From an uncultured Photobacterium sp. (lineage in GTDB: Bacteria; Pseudomonadota; Gammaproteobacteria; Enterobacterales; Vibrionaceae), in the NCBI RefSeq assembly GCF_947502415.1, contig NZ_CANMZV010000003.1, positions 62,001-126,000 of the forward strand: a stretch of 64,000 bases of DNA, given 5' to 3'. The translations under genes and the position numbers were made by a program. Shown here piece after piece: positions 8,578 through 18,023 of the stretch. Position 1 is the stretch's first letter; each line of letters starts with the position of its first letter. The notes under the pieces were generated by a model. That model saw nothing but the letters and a program-made list of their open reading frames with translations. It was not told the DNA's origin and did not search any database.

Positions 8578-11500
8578 ATGGGCATAAAGAGGATACTACT
8601 GTTACTAATATTATGGACAGCCCCCGCAGGGCTTGTAACAGCAACCGAATACATCGATCCCCGCCTAGCCCTGCTTGAAGAACAAATTGTCCGTATACAG
8701 AAACAAGACAAAACACCTGAAGTAGTAAAAGCGCTAGATACCCTCTCACAAGCAAAAAGCCAATTGGAAAAAACCGCGGATTTCAATAGCGAAACACAGA
8801 AATACCGGGACTTGGTGACAAACTTTGATGAACTAACCCAGGCACTAAAAACAAAAATCAGTGATTTTTCAATGACAAAGTTTCCCGATTTTAGTAACTG
8901 GGAACAAGATCAGCTAACCTTAGAAATCGCCGAACAAGATAATCGCCTCAACCAATCAGAATTAAGTCGCAGCAATTATAAAAATGAACTTCAGGCAATA
9001 GAGCAAGGGATTGATGACTTTTCCTATCTATCTAAGCAACTTCATCAACAAATTAAGCAAACAGAAAACCTGTTACAGCATGAGCAGCAACAAAACGACA
9101 ATAAAACGACCCTACTCACGCTGGAAATTGCCCATCAGTTTTACGTTAGCCAATTATACGCTCTTGAAGCAAAACAACTCAGTGCCGGAAATCGGCGTAC
9201 TCTGGCCAAACAGAAAATTCGGCTTATTAACCTGGAAATTGAAGCCCGTCAGGCCTATCGCAACAACCTCCAACGGCGACTCAGCCGCATCATGCGCACC
9301 GAAGCCAGAAAATCAGCCGTAGATAATGAAGATATCCAGCAAGACCTGACCAATCAACCACCCTCATTGAAACAGCTGATGCAAGCGAATCAACGCTATA
9401 CCTCAGACTTGAGTACCCTCGCTAACAAAACTGAACAAATACAGCAACAACAGCAAACAGCTTCAGAACAAAATGAAGTAGTTAATAAAACTGCCGATGA
9501 TCTTGAAACCATGACCGAATGGCTCAAACTCAGCCCGGCCTTCAGCGAGAACCTTCGTACACGGATGAAACGGCTCCCCAGCCAGCCGCCGATTGAATCC
9601 CTCGACCGGGATATCGCCCAAAGCCAAATCAAGAAATATGAATATCAGCAGCAATATGATGCGCTACGGGAACAATCCCTGCGCCCTGTCAGCCAATCAT
9701 TGACGCCTGAGCAACAACAAAAAGAAAAAAAACTAGTTGAAATCAACCTGATCTTACTTGACCGACTAATCGACCATTCCGATATCCTGATCTACCAACA
9801 GGCAACCTTAAAAGTCGCTTACGAAAAGCTCAACAGCAACCTCTCGGAACTCAATAATCTGGCAGCCAAACGCCTGTTTTGGGCGCCTGATACCAATACA
9901 CTCAACCTGGCCCTGATCAGCAACACCTGGGAAAAATTAAAATGGTTTTTCTCTCCCTTACAATGGCTCAATCTGGGTAAAGTCCCAACCACCATTGATA
10001 CCACCAAGCTCTTGTCTACTTCAGGCTTTATCGTTTTTATCATTCTTAGCCATCGCTGGGTAAAAAAGCATTGGATAAATTACCTGGCAGCTACCAGTCA
10101 AATGATAGGCAAAGTCACCCTGGATAAATTCCGCTACAGTTATCTCAATATATTGGCTTCTTTTGCACTAGCCTGGCCCATTCCCATCATCATTGCGCTA
10201 ATTGGATTTCTGCTCAGTGCGGCCTGGCAATTTCCATTTATCCACCACTTAGGGCAAGCCCTCAGCATCCCGCTCACATTGACCATTTTTTTCTTCATGC
10301 GTGAACTTGTCCGTGATGATGGATTACTTATCAGGCATTTCGGCTGGGAGCCCCACTTTGTTCATGGCGCATTTTCCCACTACCGACGATTACTTTGGAT
10401 CTACGTCCCGATGATGGTCGTACAGGATTTTGCCCACTTATACAGTGACATTGACGTCAATGCTACGCTTGGGCGGCTCGCTTTTATTATCAGCAATCTG
10501 GCTGTCAGTATTTTTCTCTGGCAGCTATATAGAATGAAATTACCTATGACCTACGGTGATCTTCCAGAAGATAAAGCCCGTATCGGCCATCACCTATTCT
10601 GGTCTGCACTGATCATCACACCACAACTTCTCAACTATACCGCTTTAAGTGGCTACCTGACCTCTTCGCAAGCCATCATGAACAAACTTGAGATATCTGC
10701 GGTCGTAGGGATCATCACCCTATTGGTCTATTACCTAATCAAACGCCTGATGCTACTCCAGAAAAGACGCCTAGCCTTCGACCGTGCCAAAGCAAAAAGA
10801 TTGGAGATCCTCGCCCAGCGACTTGCAGAGCTAGAAGAAGACAAAGAGGAAAGTTTCAGCAGCAGCGAGATGCAAATCGAAGTTGAAGAACCCGAAGTGA
10901 ACCTAGACAAAATCAGTGCCCAGTCATTACGTCTATTGCGCTCGGTTTTGCTATTAATTTACCTCTCTCTGGTCGCGCTGGTTTGGTCTGATTTTTATCA
11001 GGCAATTACCTTTCTTGAAGATGTCACCTTATGGGACGTCAGCAATACCATCAATGGCATTGATGAACTCAGTGCCATCTCACTAAAGAGTGTATTACTA
11101 GCTATGTTAGCCTTCTGGCTTACTGCAATTCTGGCAAGAGATATGCCCGGCGCCATGGAACTGCTTATATTGCAGCACTTGGACCTGTCTCCTGGAACCG
11201 GTTATGCCATCACCTCGCTAACTCGCTATCTGGTTATTTTTATGGGGATTTTGATTGGCTCAGGACTGGTTGGTTTCGACTGGTCAAAAATGCAGTGGTT
11301 AATCGCGGCTTTAGGTGTTGGCCTCGGTTTCGGGCTACAGGAGATCTTTGCCAATTTTATCTCGGGTCTGATCATCTTGTTCGAAAAACCAATCCGCATA
11401 GGTGATACGGTCACTATTCGCCAACTAACCGGTGTGGTTGCCAAGATCCAGACCAGAGCAACAACCATTGTTGACTGGGACCGCAAAGAAGTCATTGTTC

Positions 11501-11874
11501 CCAACAAAGCCTTTGTCACCGAGCAATTTGTCAACTGGTCGCTATCAGACCCTATCACCCGCGTCACCATATCCATCAGCGTAAAATACCTCGCAAACAG
11601 CGATCTAGTAACCCAGCTTTTATTTGAGGCTGCGGAAGAATGCGAATTGGTTCTCGATAATCCCGCGCCAGAGGTCTTTTTCCTTACCCTGACAGCCGAC
11701 AGCCAGAACTTTGAAGTTCGGGCTTACGCAGCAGAAACCGCACACCGATTAACCCTGACCCACGACCTCCATAATCGGATCAAGAACAAATTCATCCGGC
11801 ACCATATTGATATTGCCCATCCGCAGCTGGAAGTGACCATAAAAAATCAGCAAACTCACCCGCTATTTCATTAA
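8578..11874 (+). CDS. mscK: Large mechanosensitive channel of the MscK/KefA family
   Basis: An inner-membrane channel that opens on membrane tension and protects against hypo-osmotic shock. The start is placed at ATG 8578, because AAGGAAG sits just upstream and the first ~22 residues form a signal peptide (KRILLLLILW...VTAT). That gives 1098 residues, close to E. coli MscK (1120) and MscM (1107). A periplasmic glutamine-rich coiled-coil domain (~25-450) is followed by about eight membrane segments (~470-760), a charged loop, and the MscS-type core (~850-1095). The pore-lining region near 905-935 reads GVGLGFGLQEIFANFISG and is followed by the beta-domain motif VPNKAF. MscK versus MscM cannot be settled from sequence alone. 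A TTG 17 codons earlier was rejected as start. Confidence 0.9.
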   Translation: MGIKRILLLLILWTAPAGLVTATEYIDPRLALLEEQIVRIQKQDKTPEVVKALDTLSQAKSQLEKTADFNSETQKYRDLVTNFDELTQALKTKISDFSMTKFPDFSNWEQDQLTLEIAEQDNRLNQSELSRSNYKNELQAIEQGIDDFSYLSKQLHQQIKQTENLLQHEQQQNDNKTTLLTLEIAHQFYVSQLYALEAKQLSAGNRRTLAKQKIRLINLEIEARQAYRNNLQRRLSRIMRTEARKSAVDNEDIQQDLTNQPPSLKQLMQANQRYTSDLSTLANKTEQIQQQQQTASEQNEVVNKTADDLETMTEWLKLSPAFSENLRTRMKRLPSQPPIESLDRDIAQSQIKKYEYQQQYDALREQSLRPVSQSLTPEQQQKEKKLVEINLILLDRLIDHSDILIYQQATLKVAYEKLNSNLSELNNLAAKRLFWAPDTNTLNLALISNTWEKLKWFFSPLQWLNLGKVPTTIDTTKLLSTSGFIVFIILSHRWVKKHWINYLAATSQMIGKVTLDKFRYSYLNILASFALAWPIPIIIALIGFLLSAAWQFPFIHHLGQALSIPLTLTIFFFMRELVRDDGLLIRHFGWEPHFVHGAFSHYRRLLWIYVPMMVVQDFAHLYSDIDVNATLGRLAFIISNLAVSIFLWQLYRMKLPMTYGDLPEDKARIGHHLFWSALIITPQLLNYTALSGYLTSSQAIMNKLEISAVVGIITLLVYYLIKRLMLLQKRRLAFDRAKAKRLEILAQRLAELEEDKEESFSSSEMQIEVEEPEVNLDKISAQSLRLLRSVLLLIYLSLVALVWSDFYQAITFLEDVTLWDVSNTINGIDELSAISLKSVLLAMLAFWLTAILARDMPGAMELLILQHLDLSPGTGYAITSLTRYLVIFMGILIGSGLVGFDWSKMQWLIAALGVGLGFGLQEIFANFISGLIILFEKPIRIGDTVTIRQLTGVVAKIQTRATTIVDWDRKEVIVPNKAFVTEQFVNWSLSDPITRVTISISVKYLANSDLVTQLLFEAAEECELVLDNPAPEVFFLTLTADSQNFEVRAYAAETAHRLTLTHDLHNRIKNKFIRHHIDIAHPQLEVTIKNQQTHPLFH

Positions 11875-11887
11875 TAACAGATACAAA

Positions 11888-11922
11888 AATGCGCGAGTAG
11901 CTTTTGCTAAATCTCGCGCATT
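11888..11922. terminator. Hairpin between convergent mscK and alaE
   Basis: A perfect 10-bp stem AATGCGCGAG/CTCGCGCATT (11888-11897 with 11913-11922). The T-run is poor, but the position between convergent genes supports a terminator role. Confidence 0.55.
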
Positions 11923-11973
11923 AACTATTTATGATGGTTAATAAATTTATTTCCAACCATCTAAATTTTAAAG

Positions 11974-12426
11974 CTATACCTGCTGGTGAGAGTAACCAGG
12001 AACCCGGAACATACGGCGGCACAGGTCTAGGAATTGACCGTAAACCACACCCAGCATACCTGAAACCACAGCGTTACTGGTTACAGCAGTAATGATCTGA
12101 TCAACATCAGCACCGACTACCCACAAAATACCGGCGTAAACCGGTGACTGGAACAGCACAAATGCCACCATGTCTGATAACCACTTCATCCAGCTAGTAG
12201 GTGAAAGGCGATTGCCATTACGAACAAAAAAGTCACGAAAGACACCATATGGCCAGGCAATCGCAATATTGACTGGTATCGACAAGGTTCGCGAAGCTAA
12301 AGATTGTTCAAAGCTCATCCCCGACACAAACACCTCAATCAACATGCCAGTGACAAAGCTAAAAATCACCATGGCAAAAGTATCCGCAGCCGCATTTCGA
12401 ACATTAAATTGACCTTTAACAGACAT
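11974..12426 (-). CDS. alaE: L-alanine exporter AlaE
   Basis: A 150-residue inner-membrane protein of the AlaE family. It matches the E. coli protein closely in the blocks [36 protein letters not shown] and [12 protein letters not shown]. It expels L-alanine, which limits toxic build-up when peptides are used. Four membrane segments are visible. The start is ATG 12426, seven bases after a strong GGAGGT; the GTG at 12441 lies inside that ribosome site. The ~1 kb upstream is gene-free, so the promoter is its own. E. coli alaE responds to Lrp, and no Lrp site is claimed here. Confidence 0.95.
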   Translation of the reverse strand: MSVKGQFNVRNAAADTFAMVIFSFVTGMLIEVFVSGMSFEQSLASRTLSIPVNIAIAWPYGVFRDFFVRNGNRLSPTSWMKWLSDMVAFVLFQSPVYAGILWVVGADVDQIITAVTSNAVVSGMLGVVYGQFLDLCRRMFRVPGYSHQQV

Positions 12427-12443
12427 ACCGCAAACCTCCACAT

Positions 12444-13214
12444 TTAGAAAATAAGGCCAAAAAAAACCATATATAAAGTCGCTTACACTAGATAAACACC
12501 AACTAGCCAGTTGATTTGCGTATTAGAACAGGTTTTTAGCAAAATAACCCACCAAAGTTGATATTTATTGGTTAATTTACGACTACTTTTCCGCCAATTA
12601 GTGGCAGATTCAACTACTCAGGCAGCACAGACGTGCCACAATATCAAAAAGAGCTACATCTAACCAATAAAAACAAACTAATTCCGTGATAATGAGCCAT
12701 TTATCCAAAGTTAATAATGAAAAGTAGAGCGGATAATCACAACTTTAGGTTACACTCCACTTTCATTCAAAACAATGACTTTAAAAATAAAATCATCAAA
12801 AACAAAATTCAAACATAAACTATTGATATATAGCCATTAAAAATACAAAAAATAAATATAAAAGATGAATTTCAACATTTCACAAACAGAACCATCATGG
12901 ATGATTAGGCACCTTTTATTCCATCTAAAGTAACAGCTTTCACAGTCATAAGTAAATCTAACCTCAAACCTTAGAAAATCTCATTTTTGCTTTTCATTAT
13001 TTAAATAAACCGTCTTAATACTGATTAATTATCCGACCAATATCCTGCTATTTTTTGTAATAGAAGCATTTTCCACCCATCAACAACCAACAAAATTGAA
13101 AGTAAATTACATGACTGTTGTTTTCCTAGCGATTGCCGCCGCTTTTTGCCATACACAGTCTTTCTGAACGAAAAATCGTGTCTTTACCGCGAAAAGGAGT
13201 AACAACTAACAGTC
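12444..13214. other. Long AT-rich gene-free stretch upstream of alaE
   Basis: About 770 bases without a supported gene. It presumably holds the alaE promoter. An 18-codon frame at 13111-13167 (starts MTVVFLAIAAAF) has only a weak ribosome site and no known leader character. Confidence 0.6.
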
Positions 13215-13246
13215 AAAAAAAAGCCCCGGCCAAATGACTGGGGCTT
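13215..13246 (-). terminator. Orphan minus-strand terminator
   Basis: The stem AAGCCCC/GGGGCTT (13221-13227 with 13240-13246) is followed on the minus strand by eight T. No annotated gene ends here. The stretch between it and the tRNA terminator at 13467-13492 is about 220 bases and might encode a small RNA. Confidence 0.75.
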
Positions 13247-13466
13247 GCATAGCTACTCAACTTACCTTCCTATTACTGCCAAATCTGAAGAAACCACACG
13301 ATGCGAACCAACGAGGTGATTTTTCCGGAATGGCGTCTGATTGCACTCACGATTGACACAAATATCACGAATACCAAATAGCCACAGAAAAAGAGTAAAA
13401 TCTAATAATGTAAGAAGGGAGTGAAGAGAGAAATGGTAAGAAATGAAAATGCTATGCCTAGATAGC

Positions 13467-13492
13467 AAAAAACCGCCAATAAGGCGGTTTTT
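13467..13492 (-). terminator. Terminator of tRNA-Ser(GGA) copy 2
   Basis: The stem AAAAACCGCC/GGCGGTTTTT (13468-13477 with 13483-13492) has a 5-nt loop and is followed on the minus strand by a T-run. It begins 7 bases past the tRNA. Confidence 0.92.
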
Positions 13493-13499
13493 CTAAATA

Positions 13500-13587
13500 T
13501 GGCGGTGAGGGAGGGATTCGAACCCTCGATACGTTGCCGTATACACACTTTCCAGGCGTGCTCCTTCAGCCACTCGGACACCTCACC
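13500..13587 (-). tRNA. tRNA-Ser (anticodon GGA), copy 2
   Basis: 88 nt with encoded CCA, identical to copy 1 at 8272-8359 and in the same orientation. The anticodon loop is CTGGAAA. It is a single-gene transcript with its own promoter and terminator. The identity covers 92 bases (13499-13590 against 8271-8362) and then stops, so only the gene itself was duplicated or has been kept identical. Confidence 0.97.
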
Positions 13588-13626
13588 ACAATTTGTTGTT
13601 GAGAGCTATCGTCTCAACGAGGCGTT

Positions 13627-13655
13627 ACTATAGTGCGCTCCAAGCCCTGGGTCAA
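13627..13655 (-). promoter_or_regulatory. Strong sigma-70 promoter of tRNA-Ser(GGA) copy 2
   Basis: On the minus strand TTGACC (13650-13655) and TATAGT (13627-13632) are spaced by 17 bases. The leader shares GTTGAGACG with that of copy 1. Confidence 0.82.
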
Positions 13656-13861
13656 TAAAAATCAGAAAACAGACACCCAAATGTTCAATATTACAGCAGC
13701 ATACCATTCCAGCTCGATAAAACTTAGGGGGAAGCTGTGCAGTTCGAGCCAGACTGATACAATACACACACAGCAACTACTTTATCAATTTCTGTTGGCG
13801 CTTTCTTTCCCGTACCGCGTTCACCGGAAATGAAAACAAATTAATAAACTGAGATTGTACT

Positions 13862-14437
13862 ATGTCTTCACAACTGAGTGAGTTACTGCAAAATCCAGAA
13901 CTAGCTGAGCAGCTACTATCCGAGGCGCAAACCCGTGGTTTTGTTACCGCAATGGCTGCGGCACCTCACCTGATTGATCCAGCAGAATGGCTGGCCTTCC
14001 TATGGGGTGGCGAAGAAACCTCACCTTTTGCCAGCAACGAAGAGCTAGAAGCTTATGCTAATGCCATCGTCAACCTGTGGAATGATACACGCGAAGCCTT
14101 ACTTACCGGAACATGGCAATGGCCTGAAGAATGCCAGTTGGACGACAAAGAACTGGTAACGGAAGCTACACGCGAGCTTGCCGAAGGCGTTCTGCAAGGC
14201 TGGCAGCTAGCCCGTGACGATTGGGAAACCATCATGCCAGAAAATAGCGAAGACAATGCGCTGCTAGGCGGCGTGCTACTTTGCTTTAGCCTGCTTTATG
14301 ATCCGGAGAACGCAATGGAAGCACTTGCACAGGAAGGTGCCGATGGCTTAGCGCAGTTTGAAGAAATCTTTAATTCTGTACCAACAATGATTTGCGGCCT
14401 GACCCTGCGTGCAAACGCACTGGTTGCAGAACAGTAA
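13862..14437 (+). CDS. YecA/YgfB-family (UPF0149) protein without SEC-C motif
   Basis: An acidic 191-residue cytosolic protein. The N-terminal half aligns by eye with E. coli YecA (RGFVTAMAAAPHLIDPAEWL...WGG against DGLLTAVLSSPQEIEPEQWL...WGG), which places it in the UPF0149 family. The C-terminal zinc-binding SEC-C motif of YecA is absent. No biochemical role is established here. It stands alone, divergent from tRNA-Ser copy 2, with only a weak ribosome site before ATG 13862, and converges on the symporter gene. Confidence 0.85.
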   Translation: MSSQLSELLQNPELAEQLLSEAQTRGFVTAMAAAPHLIDPAEWLAFLWGGEETSPFASNEELEAYANAIVNLWNDTREALLTGTWQWPEECQLDDKELVTEATRELAEGVLQGWQLARDDWETIMPENSEDNALLGGVLLCFSLLYDPENAMEALAQEGADGLAQFEEIFNSVPTMICGLTLRANALVAEQ

Positions 14438-14448
14438 CAGCCACATGA

Positions 14449-14478
14449 TTGCGAAGTGATACTACATGCACTTCGCAA
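14449..14478. terminator. Hairpin after the YecA-family gene
   Basis: A perfect 10-bp stem TTGCGAAGTG/CACTTCGCAA (14449-14458 with 14469-14478) between convergent genes. The T-run is weak. Confidence 0.55.
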
Positions 14479-14502
14479 CCATTCTCTTATCCGCCGCCTT
14501 AC

Positions 14503-15357
14503 CTATACACTGATCAGACTCCGGCGCTGATAGAAGTAAATAATCGCAAAAGCCGGTAAATTCATTAGCACACCGTATAGTAATGGCGTCAGAGCCAACT
14601 CAGGGCGTTGCAACTGTACCACTGCAACAAAAATCGCAGTACCTGCATTCTGTATCCCAACTTCGATAGCCAATGTCTTCACTACCGTCTTATCACCGTG
14701 AAGCAATTTTGCTATCCCAACTCCCAGCAACATCCCAGCCAGACACAAGCTGATAGCCGCCACCGACGCGACTGTAAACAACTGATGAAAAACCGCAGTA
14801 TTAGCCGCAACTGTCACTACCACCGTCGAAAACAGTGCTACCAACGAAGATCGTCCTGCAAAGCGAGAAAAACTATCCAACCACGGGCCTCTCGCCCAAT
14901 GTTTTATCGCCATGCCCAGTAATACCGGCACAAGCGTGACAGCTGCCAGCTGCAAAATTGCCGTTTTAAGCGAGAAAACCAGCTGCGCATCTGGCACGAC
15001 CAACGTCAGTATCAATGGCAGGCTCACAGGGATAACCAGGCTGCTAATCGCGGTCATCGAAATCGATAATGCAGAATCACCACCGCTCATGTGAGTAATG
15101 GCGTTGGATGATGCCCCACCAGGAGCCAATGCCAGCAACCACAACCCAATAGCGACCGGCTCCGGCAAAGAAAAAAAATATATAATGGCAAATGCCAATA
15201 ACGGCAACCCCAATAGCTGGGCGCTCAAACCTAACAATACCCGCCCAGGAAACAATGCAACCCGCCTAAAATCAGCGATAGACAACGTCAAACCTACGCA
15301 AAACATCATCCACGCCAATGCCAGTGGCAAAGCCACCGTCAGCATCGTCTGAGCCAT
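14503..15357 (-). CDS. Bile acid:sodium symporter family (BASS) carrier
   Basis: A 284-residue polytopic inner-membrane protein with about nine or ten membrane helices. The two family signatures are visible: the APGGASSN segment (~78-85) and EVGIQNAGTA (~232-241), which form the crossed Na+-binding region in structurally known members. It is expected to import an organic anion with Na+. The true substrate is unknown: bacterial relatives move pantoate, pyruvate, taurocholate or other carboxylates. It lies 70 bases downstream of nadA in the same direction, but a strong terminator separates them. Confidence 0.88.
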   Translation of the reverse strand: MAQTMLTVALPLALAWMMFCVGLTLSIADFRRVALFPGRVLLGLSAQLLGLPLLAFAIIYFFSLPEPVAIGLWLLALAPGGASSNAITHMSGGDSALSISMTAISSLVIPVSLPLILTLVVPDAQLVFSLKTAILQLAAVTLVPVLLGMAIKHWARGPWLDSFSRFAGRSSLVALFSTVVVTVAANTAVFHQLFTVASVAAISLCLAGMLLGVGIAKLLHGDKTVVKTLAIEVGIQNAGTAIFVAVVQLQRPELALTPLLYGVLMNLPAFAIIYFYQRRSLISV

Positions 15358-15375
15358 TTTTCTTATTCCTTATAC

Positions 15376-15405
15376 CAAAAATGGCGACCAAGCTGGTCGC
15401 CATTT
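15376..15405 (-). terminator. Terminator of nadA
   Basis: A perfect 12-bp stem AAATGGCGACCA/TGGTCGCCATTT (15379-15390 with 15394-15405) is followed on the minus strand by a T-run. Confidence 0.88.
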
Positions 15406-15427
15406 AATCCTTCATCAAACTGACAGG

Positions 15428-16489
15428 TTACGCGTTACCTTTTACCTTCAGCTGTAATTGCGCGGCAAAATCCAGCATACGGTTCAACGGAACCAGTGAT
15501 TTTTTACGCAGGGATTCATCAACAAAAATTTCGTGCTTTTCACCGCCTTCAAGCAGGGCAAGCTCAATCGCTCTCAGGCCATTCATTGCCATCCACGGAC
15601 AGTGTGCACAGCTACGACATGTTGCGCCAGCACCGGCAGTTGGAGCTTCAAACAATTCTTTATCCGGAACCATCTGCTGCATCTTAAAGAAGATGCCCTT
15701 ATCGGTTGCAACAATCAGCTGCTTGTTCGGCAACGTTTTAGCCGCTTTGATCAGCTGACTGGTAGAACCAACAGCATCCGCCAGAGCAACAACACTAGCC
15801 GGTGATTCAGGATGAACCAAGATCGCAGCCTCTGGATATAAGTGCTTCATATCACGCAGAGCTTTAGCTGAAAACTCATCATGAACAACACACTCCCCCT
15901 GCCACAGCAACATTTCAGCGCCGGTTTGTTTCTGGATGTAAGAGCCAAGGTGGCGGTCAGGCCCCCAGATAATTTTCTTACCTTCACTATCAAGGTGCTC
16001 AATAATCTCAAGTGCGATACTGGAAGTCACCACCCAATCCGCACGCGCTTTAACTGCCGCCGACGTATTGGCGTAAACAACCACGGTGTGATCTGGGTGG
16101 GCATCGCAAAACTCGGTAAATTTATCGGCCGGGCAACCTAAATCAAGTGAACACTCAGCCTCCAGTGTTGGCATGAGTACATGCTTTTCCGGTGTTAGGA
16201 TCTTAGCCGACTCTCCCATAAAGCGGACACCACAAACAATAAGTGTCTTAGCCGGGTGCTGGTTACCAAAGCGGGCCATTTCCAGAGAGTCCCCAACGAA
16301 ACCGCCAGTCTCTTCTGCCAAGGCCTGAATTTCAGGATCGGTATAATAGTGGGCAACCAAAACCGCGTCTCTTTCCTTTAACAGGGCTTTGATGCTCGCC
16401 TTGTAAGCTTGCTGCTGTTCAGCAGTCAGCGGCTCAGGCTTAGGTGGAAATGGATAAACCATTTCAGAGGGATCAAATGTTAGGCTCAT
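15428..16489 (-). CDS. nadA: Quinolinate synthase A
   Basis: Condenses iminoaspartate with dihydroxyacetone phosphate to quinolinate, the second step of de novo NAD synthesis. It needs a [4Fe-4S] cluster. The three ligand cysteines fit [10 protein letters not shown], the [14 protein letters not shown] region and the C-terminal [10 protein letters not shown]. Length is 353 residues from ATG 16489, against 347 in E. coli. The GTG immediately before it is an alternative first codon. nadB is not in the window. The gene lies directly downstream of the tol-pal-cpoB block, as in many gamma-proteobacteria, but a terminator separates them. Confidence 0.97.
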   Translation of the reverse strand: MSLTFDPSEMVYPFPPKPEPLTAEQQQAYKASIKALLKERDAVLVAHYYTDPEIQALAEETGGFVGDSLEMARFGNQHPAKTLIVCGVRFMGESAKILTPEKHVLMPTLEAECSLDLGCPADKFTEFCDAHPDHTVVVYANTSAAVKARADWVVTSSIALEIIEHLDSEGKKIIWGPDRHLGSYIQKQTGAEMLLWQGECVVHDEFSAKALRDMKHLYPEAAILVHPESPASVVALADAVGSTSQLIKAAKTLPNKQLIVATDKGIFFKMQQMVPDKELFEAPTAGAGATCRSCAHCPWMAMNGLRAIELALLEGGEKHEIFVDESLRKKSLVPLNRMLDFAAQLQLKVKGNA

Positions 16490-16597
16490 CACTCACTTGC
16501 TCTATCAGCTAGTCCTTTGTTATCCGCGTATTATACCGCAAACGATGAAATAATCACCTTCCTGGCTATTCCGGCTCCTGCCTAAACCGCGCCGTTC

Positions 16598-16624
16598 AAA
16601 AAAGGCCAGTGAATACTGGCCTTT
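16598..16624 (-). terminator. Terminator of the tol-pal-cpoB operon
   Basis: A perfect 10-bp stem AAAGGCCAGT/ACTGGCCTTT (16601-16610 with 16615-16624) is followed on the minus strand by TTTTTT. Confidence 0.92.
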
Positions 16625-16656
16625 ATATTAACCCTGAAAATCGGATTATACAGAGA

Positions 16657-17409
16657 TTACTTACCGAGCTGCTTAAGGTTTCGCTCAGCCTGACGAGAGC
16701 TGGTCGAATCAGGATAGGCAGTTATAACCTCCTGATAATACTTCTTGGCTTCTTCTGGCTTTTTGCTTCGTTCTGCAATCACGCCTAACTTTAGCATGGC
16801 ATCAGCACGCTTGTTAGAATCGGCAAAACTTGCAACAGCTTTAAACTGCTCAGAAGCTTCAGCTAGCTGGTTTTGCGTAAAATACAGCTGACCAAGCCAG
16901 TAATGAGCATTCGGTTTATAAACCGATTCAGGATAAGTTGCTAAGAATCCCTTAAATGCTTCAACCGCGCCACTGTAATCCTTTTCTTTCAGGATCAAGT
17001 TAACGGCTTTTTCGTACGTTTCGTTTTCACTTACGTTGCTGGTGTAAGTCTCAGAAGTGGTTGCCTCGGTTTTCGGCGTTTCTTTGACTTCTTTTTGAGG
17101 CTGGCGGCTTAGTGCATCAACTTCACGGTAGAGCTCACGCTGACGCTCCAGCATCTGGCTTAAGTCATAGCTATTTCGCTCGACAATACCACGAAGCTCA
17201 TCCATTTCAGATGCAAGCTGGTCAAGTTGACGCTGCATATCAATCTGAACTTGATTTCGCGCCTCAATCATACGCTCCAAACGTTCAAGGTTATCACCTT
17301 TCGCGCTGCTACCGTTTAGCTCAGTAACAGGAGCAGGTGCGGCGACCACCTGGGTCGCCGCACCAACCAGCAACGTAAATGCGAGGTTTCGCATCTTGTT
17401 ACTGCTCAT
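16657..17409 (-). CDS. cpoB: Cell division coordinator CpoB (YbgF)
   Basis: A periplasmic protein that links peptidoglycan synthesis (PBP1B) with Tol-driven outer-membrane constriction. The 250 residues show a cleavable signal peptide (cleavage near VVAAPAP), a trimerising coiled coil (~38-105), a linker, and TPR repeats (~128-250; YSGAVEAFKGFLATYP, HYWLGQLYF). An internal ATG five codons in (MRNLAFTLL) could also be the start. It is the last gene of the operon, 16 bases after pal. Confidence 0.95.
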   Translation of the reverse strand: MSSNKMRNLAFTLLVGAATQVVAAPAPVTELNGSSAKGDNLERLERMIEARNQVQIDMQRQLDQLASEMDELRGIVERNSYDLSQMLERQRELYREVDALSRQPQKEVKETPKTEATTSETYTSNVSENETYEKAVNLILKEKDYSGAVEAFKGFLATYPESVYKPNAHYWLGQLYFTQNQLAEASEQFKAVASFADSNKRADAMLKLGVIAERSKKPEEAKKYYQEVITAYPDSTSSRQAERNLKQLGK

Positions 17410-17425
17410 AGTGTTTACCTATAAA

Positions 17426-17989
17426 TTAGTAAACTAGAACCGAACGACGGTTCTTCGCGTAATCTGCTGCGGAGTGGCCTAGAACCAGTGGTTTTTCCTC
17501 ACCGTAGCTTACGATAGAAATCTGACTTGCAGATACACCCAGTGCCTGTAGGTATTTTGCAACCGCATTTGCACGGCGCTCACCCAGAGCGATGTTGTAT
17601 TCTGGAGTACCACGCTCGTCTGCATGACCTTCAACAATTACATTAACTACCGAGTTGTCACGTAGGTAATCGGCGTGTGCAGTCAGCATTTCCTGATAAT
17701 CAGGCTGGATTTCAGCATTGTCAAACTTGAAGTATACAGTTTGCTCCTGGCGAAGCTCCTGGCTACGCAGCTCCTGCTCCGAAAGTGAAGCAGAACCTGA
17801 CTCAACTGGTGTTGCAACTGTAGTTTGAGTTTGCTCGGTAGCGGTAGCTACTGTACCAGTAACTGTACCAGTATTCGTTTCAGATGCAGATGCCGCTGAG
17901 CTGTCAGTGCTTTCGCTTGAGCTACATGCCGCAAGAGTGATCATTGGCAGCGCAATTGCCAGCCCCTTTAAAACTTTGTTCAGTTGCAT
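17426..17989 (-). CDS. pal: Peptidoglycan-associated lipoprotein Pal
   Basis: An outer-membrane lipoprotein that binds peptidoglycan and TolB. The 187-residue precursor has lipobox LAAC with the lipidated Cys at 22, a Ser/Thr/Ala-rich linker (~23-75) and an OmpA-like domain. The peptidoglycan-binding signature is present ([22 protein letters not shown]), as is the final RRSVLVY. Serine at +2 predicts outer-membrane sorting. It sits 34 bases after tolB in the operon. Confidence 0.97.
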   Translation of the reverse strand: MQLNKVLKGLAIALPMITLAACSSSESTDSSAASASETNTGTVTGTVATATEQTQTTVATPVESGSASLSEQELRSQELRQEQTVYFKFDNAEIQPDYQEMLTAHADYLRDNSVVNVIVEGHADERGTPEYNIALGERRANAVAKYLQALGVSASQISIVSYGEEKPLVLGHSAADYAKNRRSVLVY

Positions 17990-18023
17990 TATTTTTTCCT
18001 TATTTTGCTAATTACGGTGAACG

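Noticed and set aside
13111..13167. 18-codon leader-like frame (MTVVFLAIAAAF...)
   Set aside because: Weak ribosome site, no downstream plus-strand gene, and no run of one amino acid to suggest attenuation.
13262..13468. 68-codon minus-strand frame
   Set aside because: Begins at a TTG next to a terminator, with no ribosome site; the interval is better explained as non-coding.
13633..13833. 66-codon frame upstream of the YecA-family gene
   Set aside because: Overlaps the tRNA-Ser promoter region and lacks coding character.
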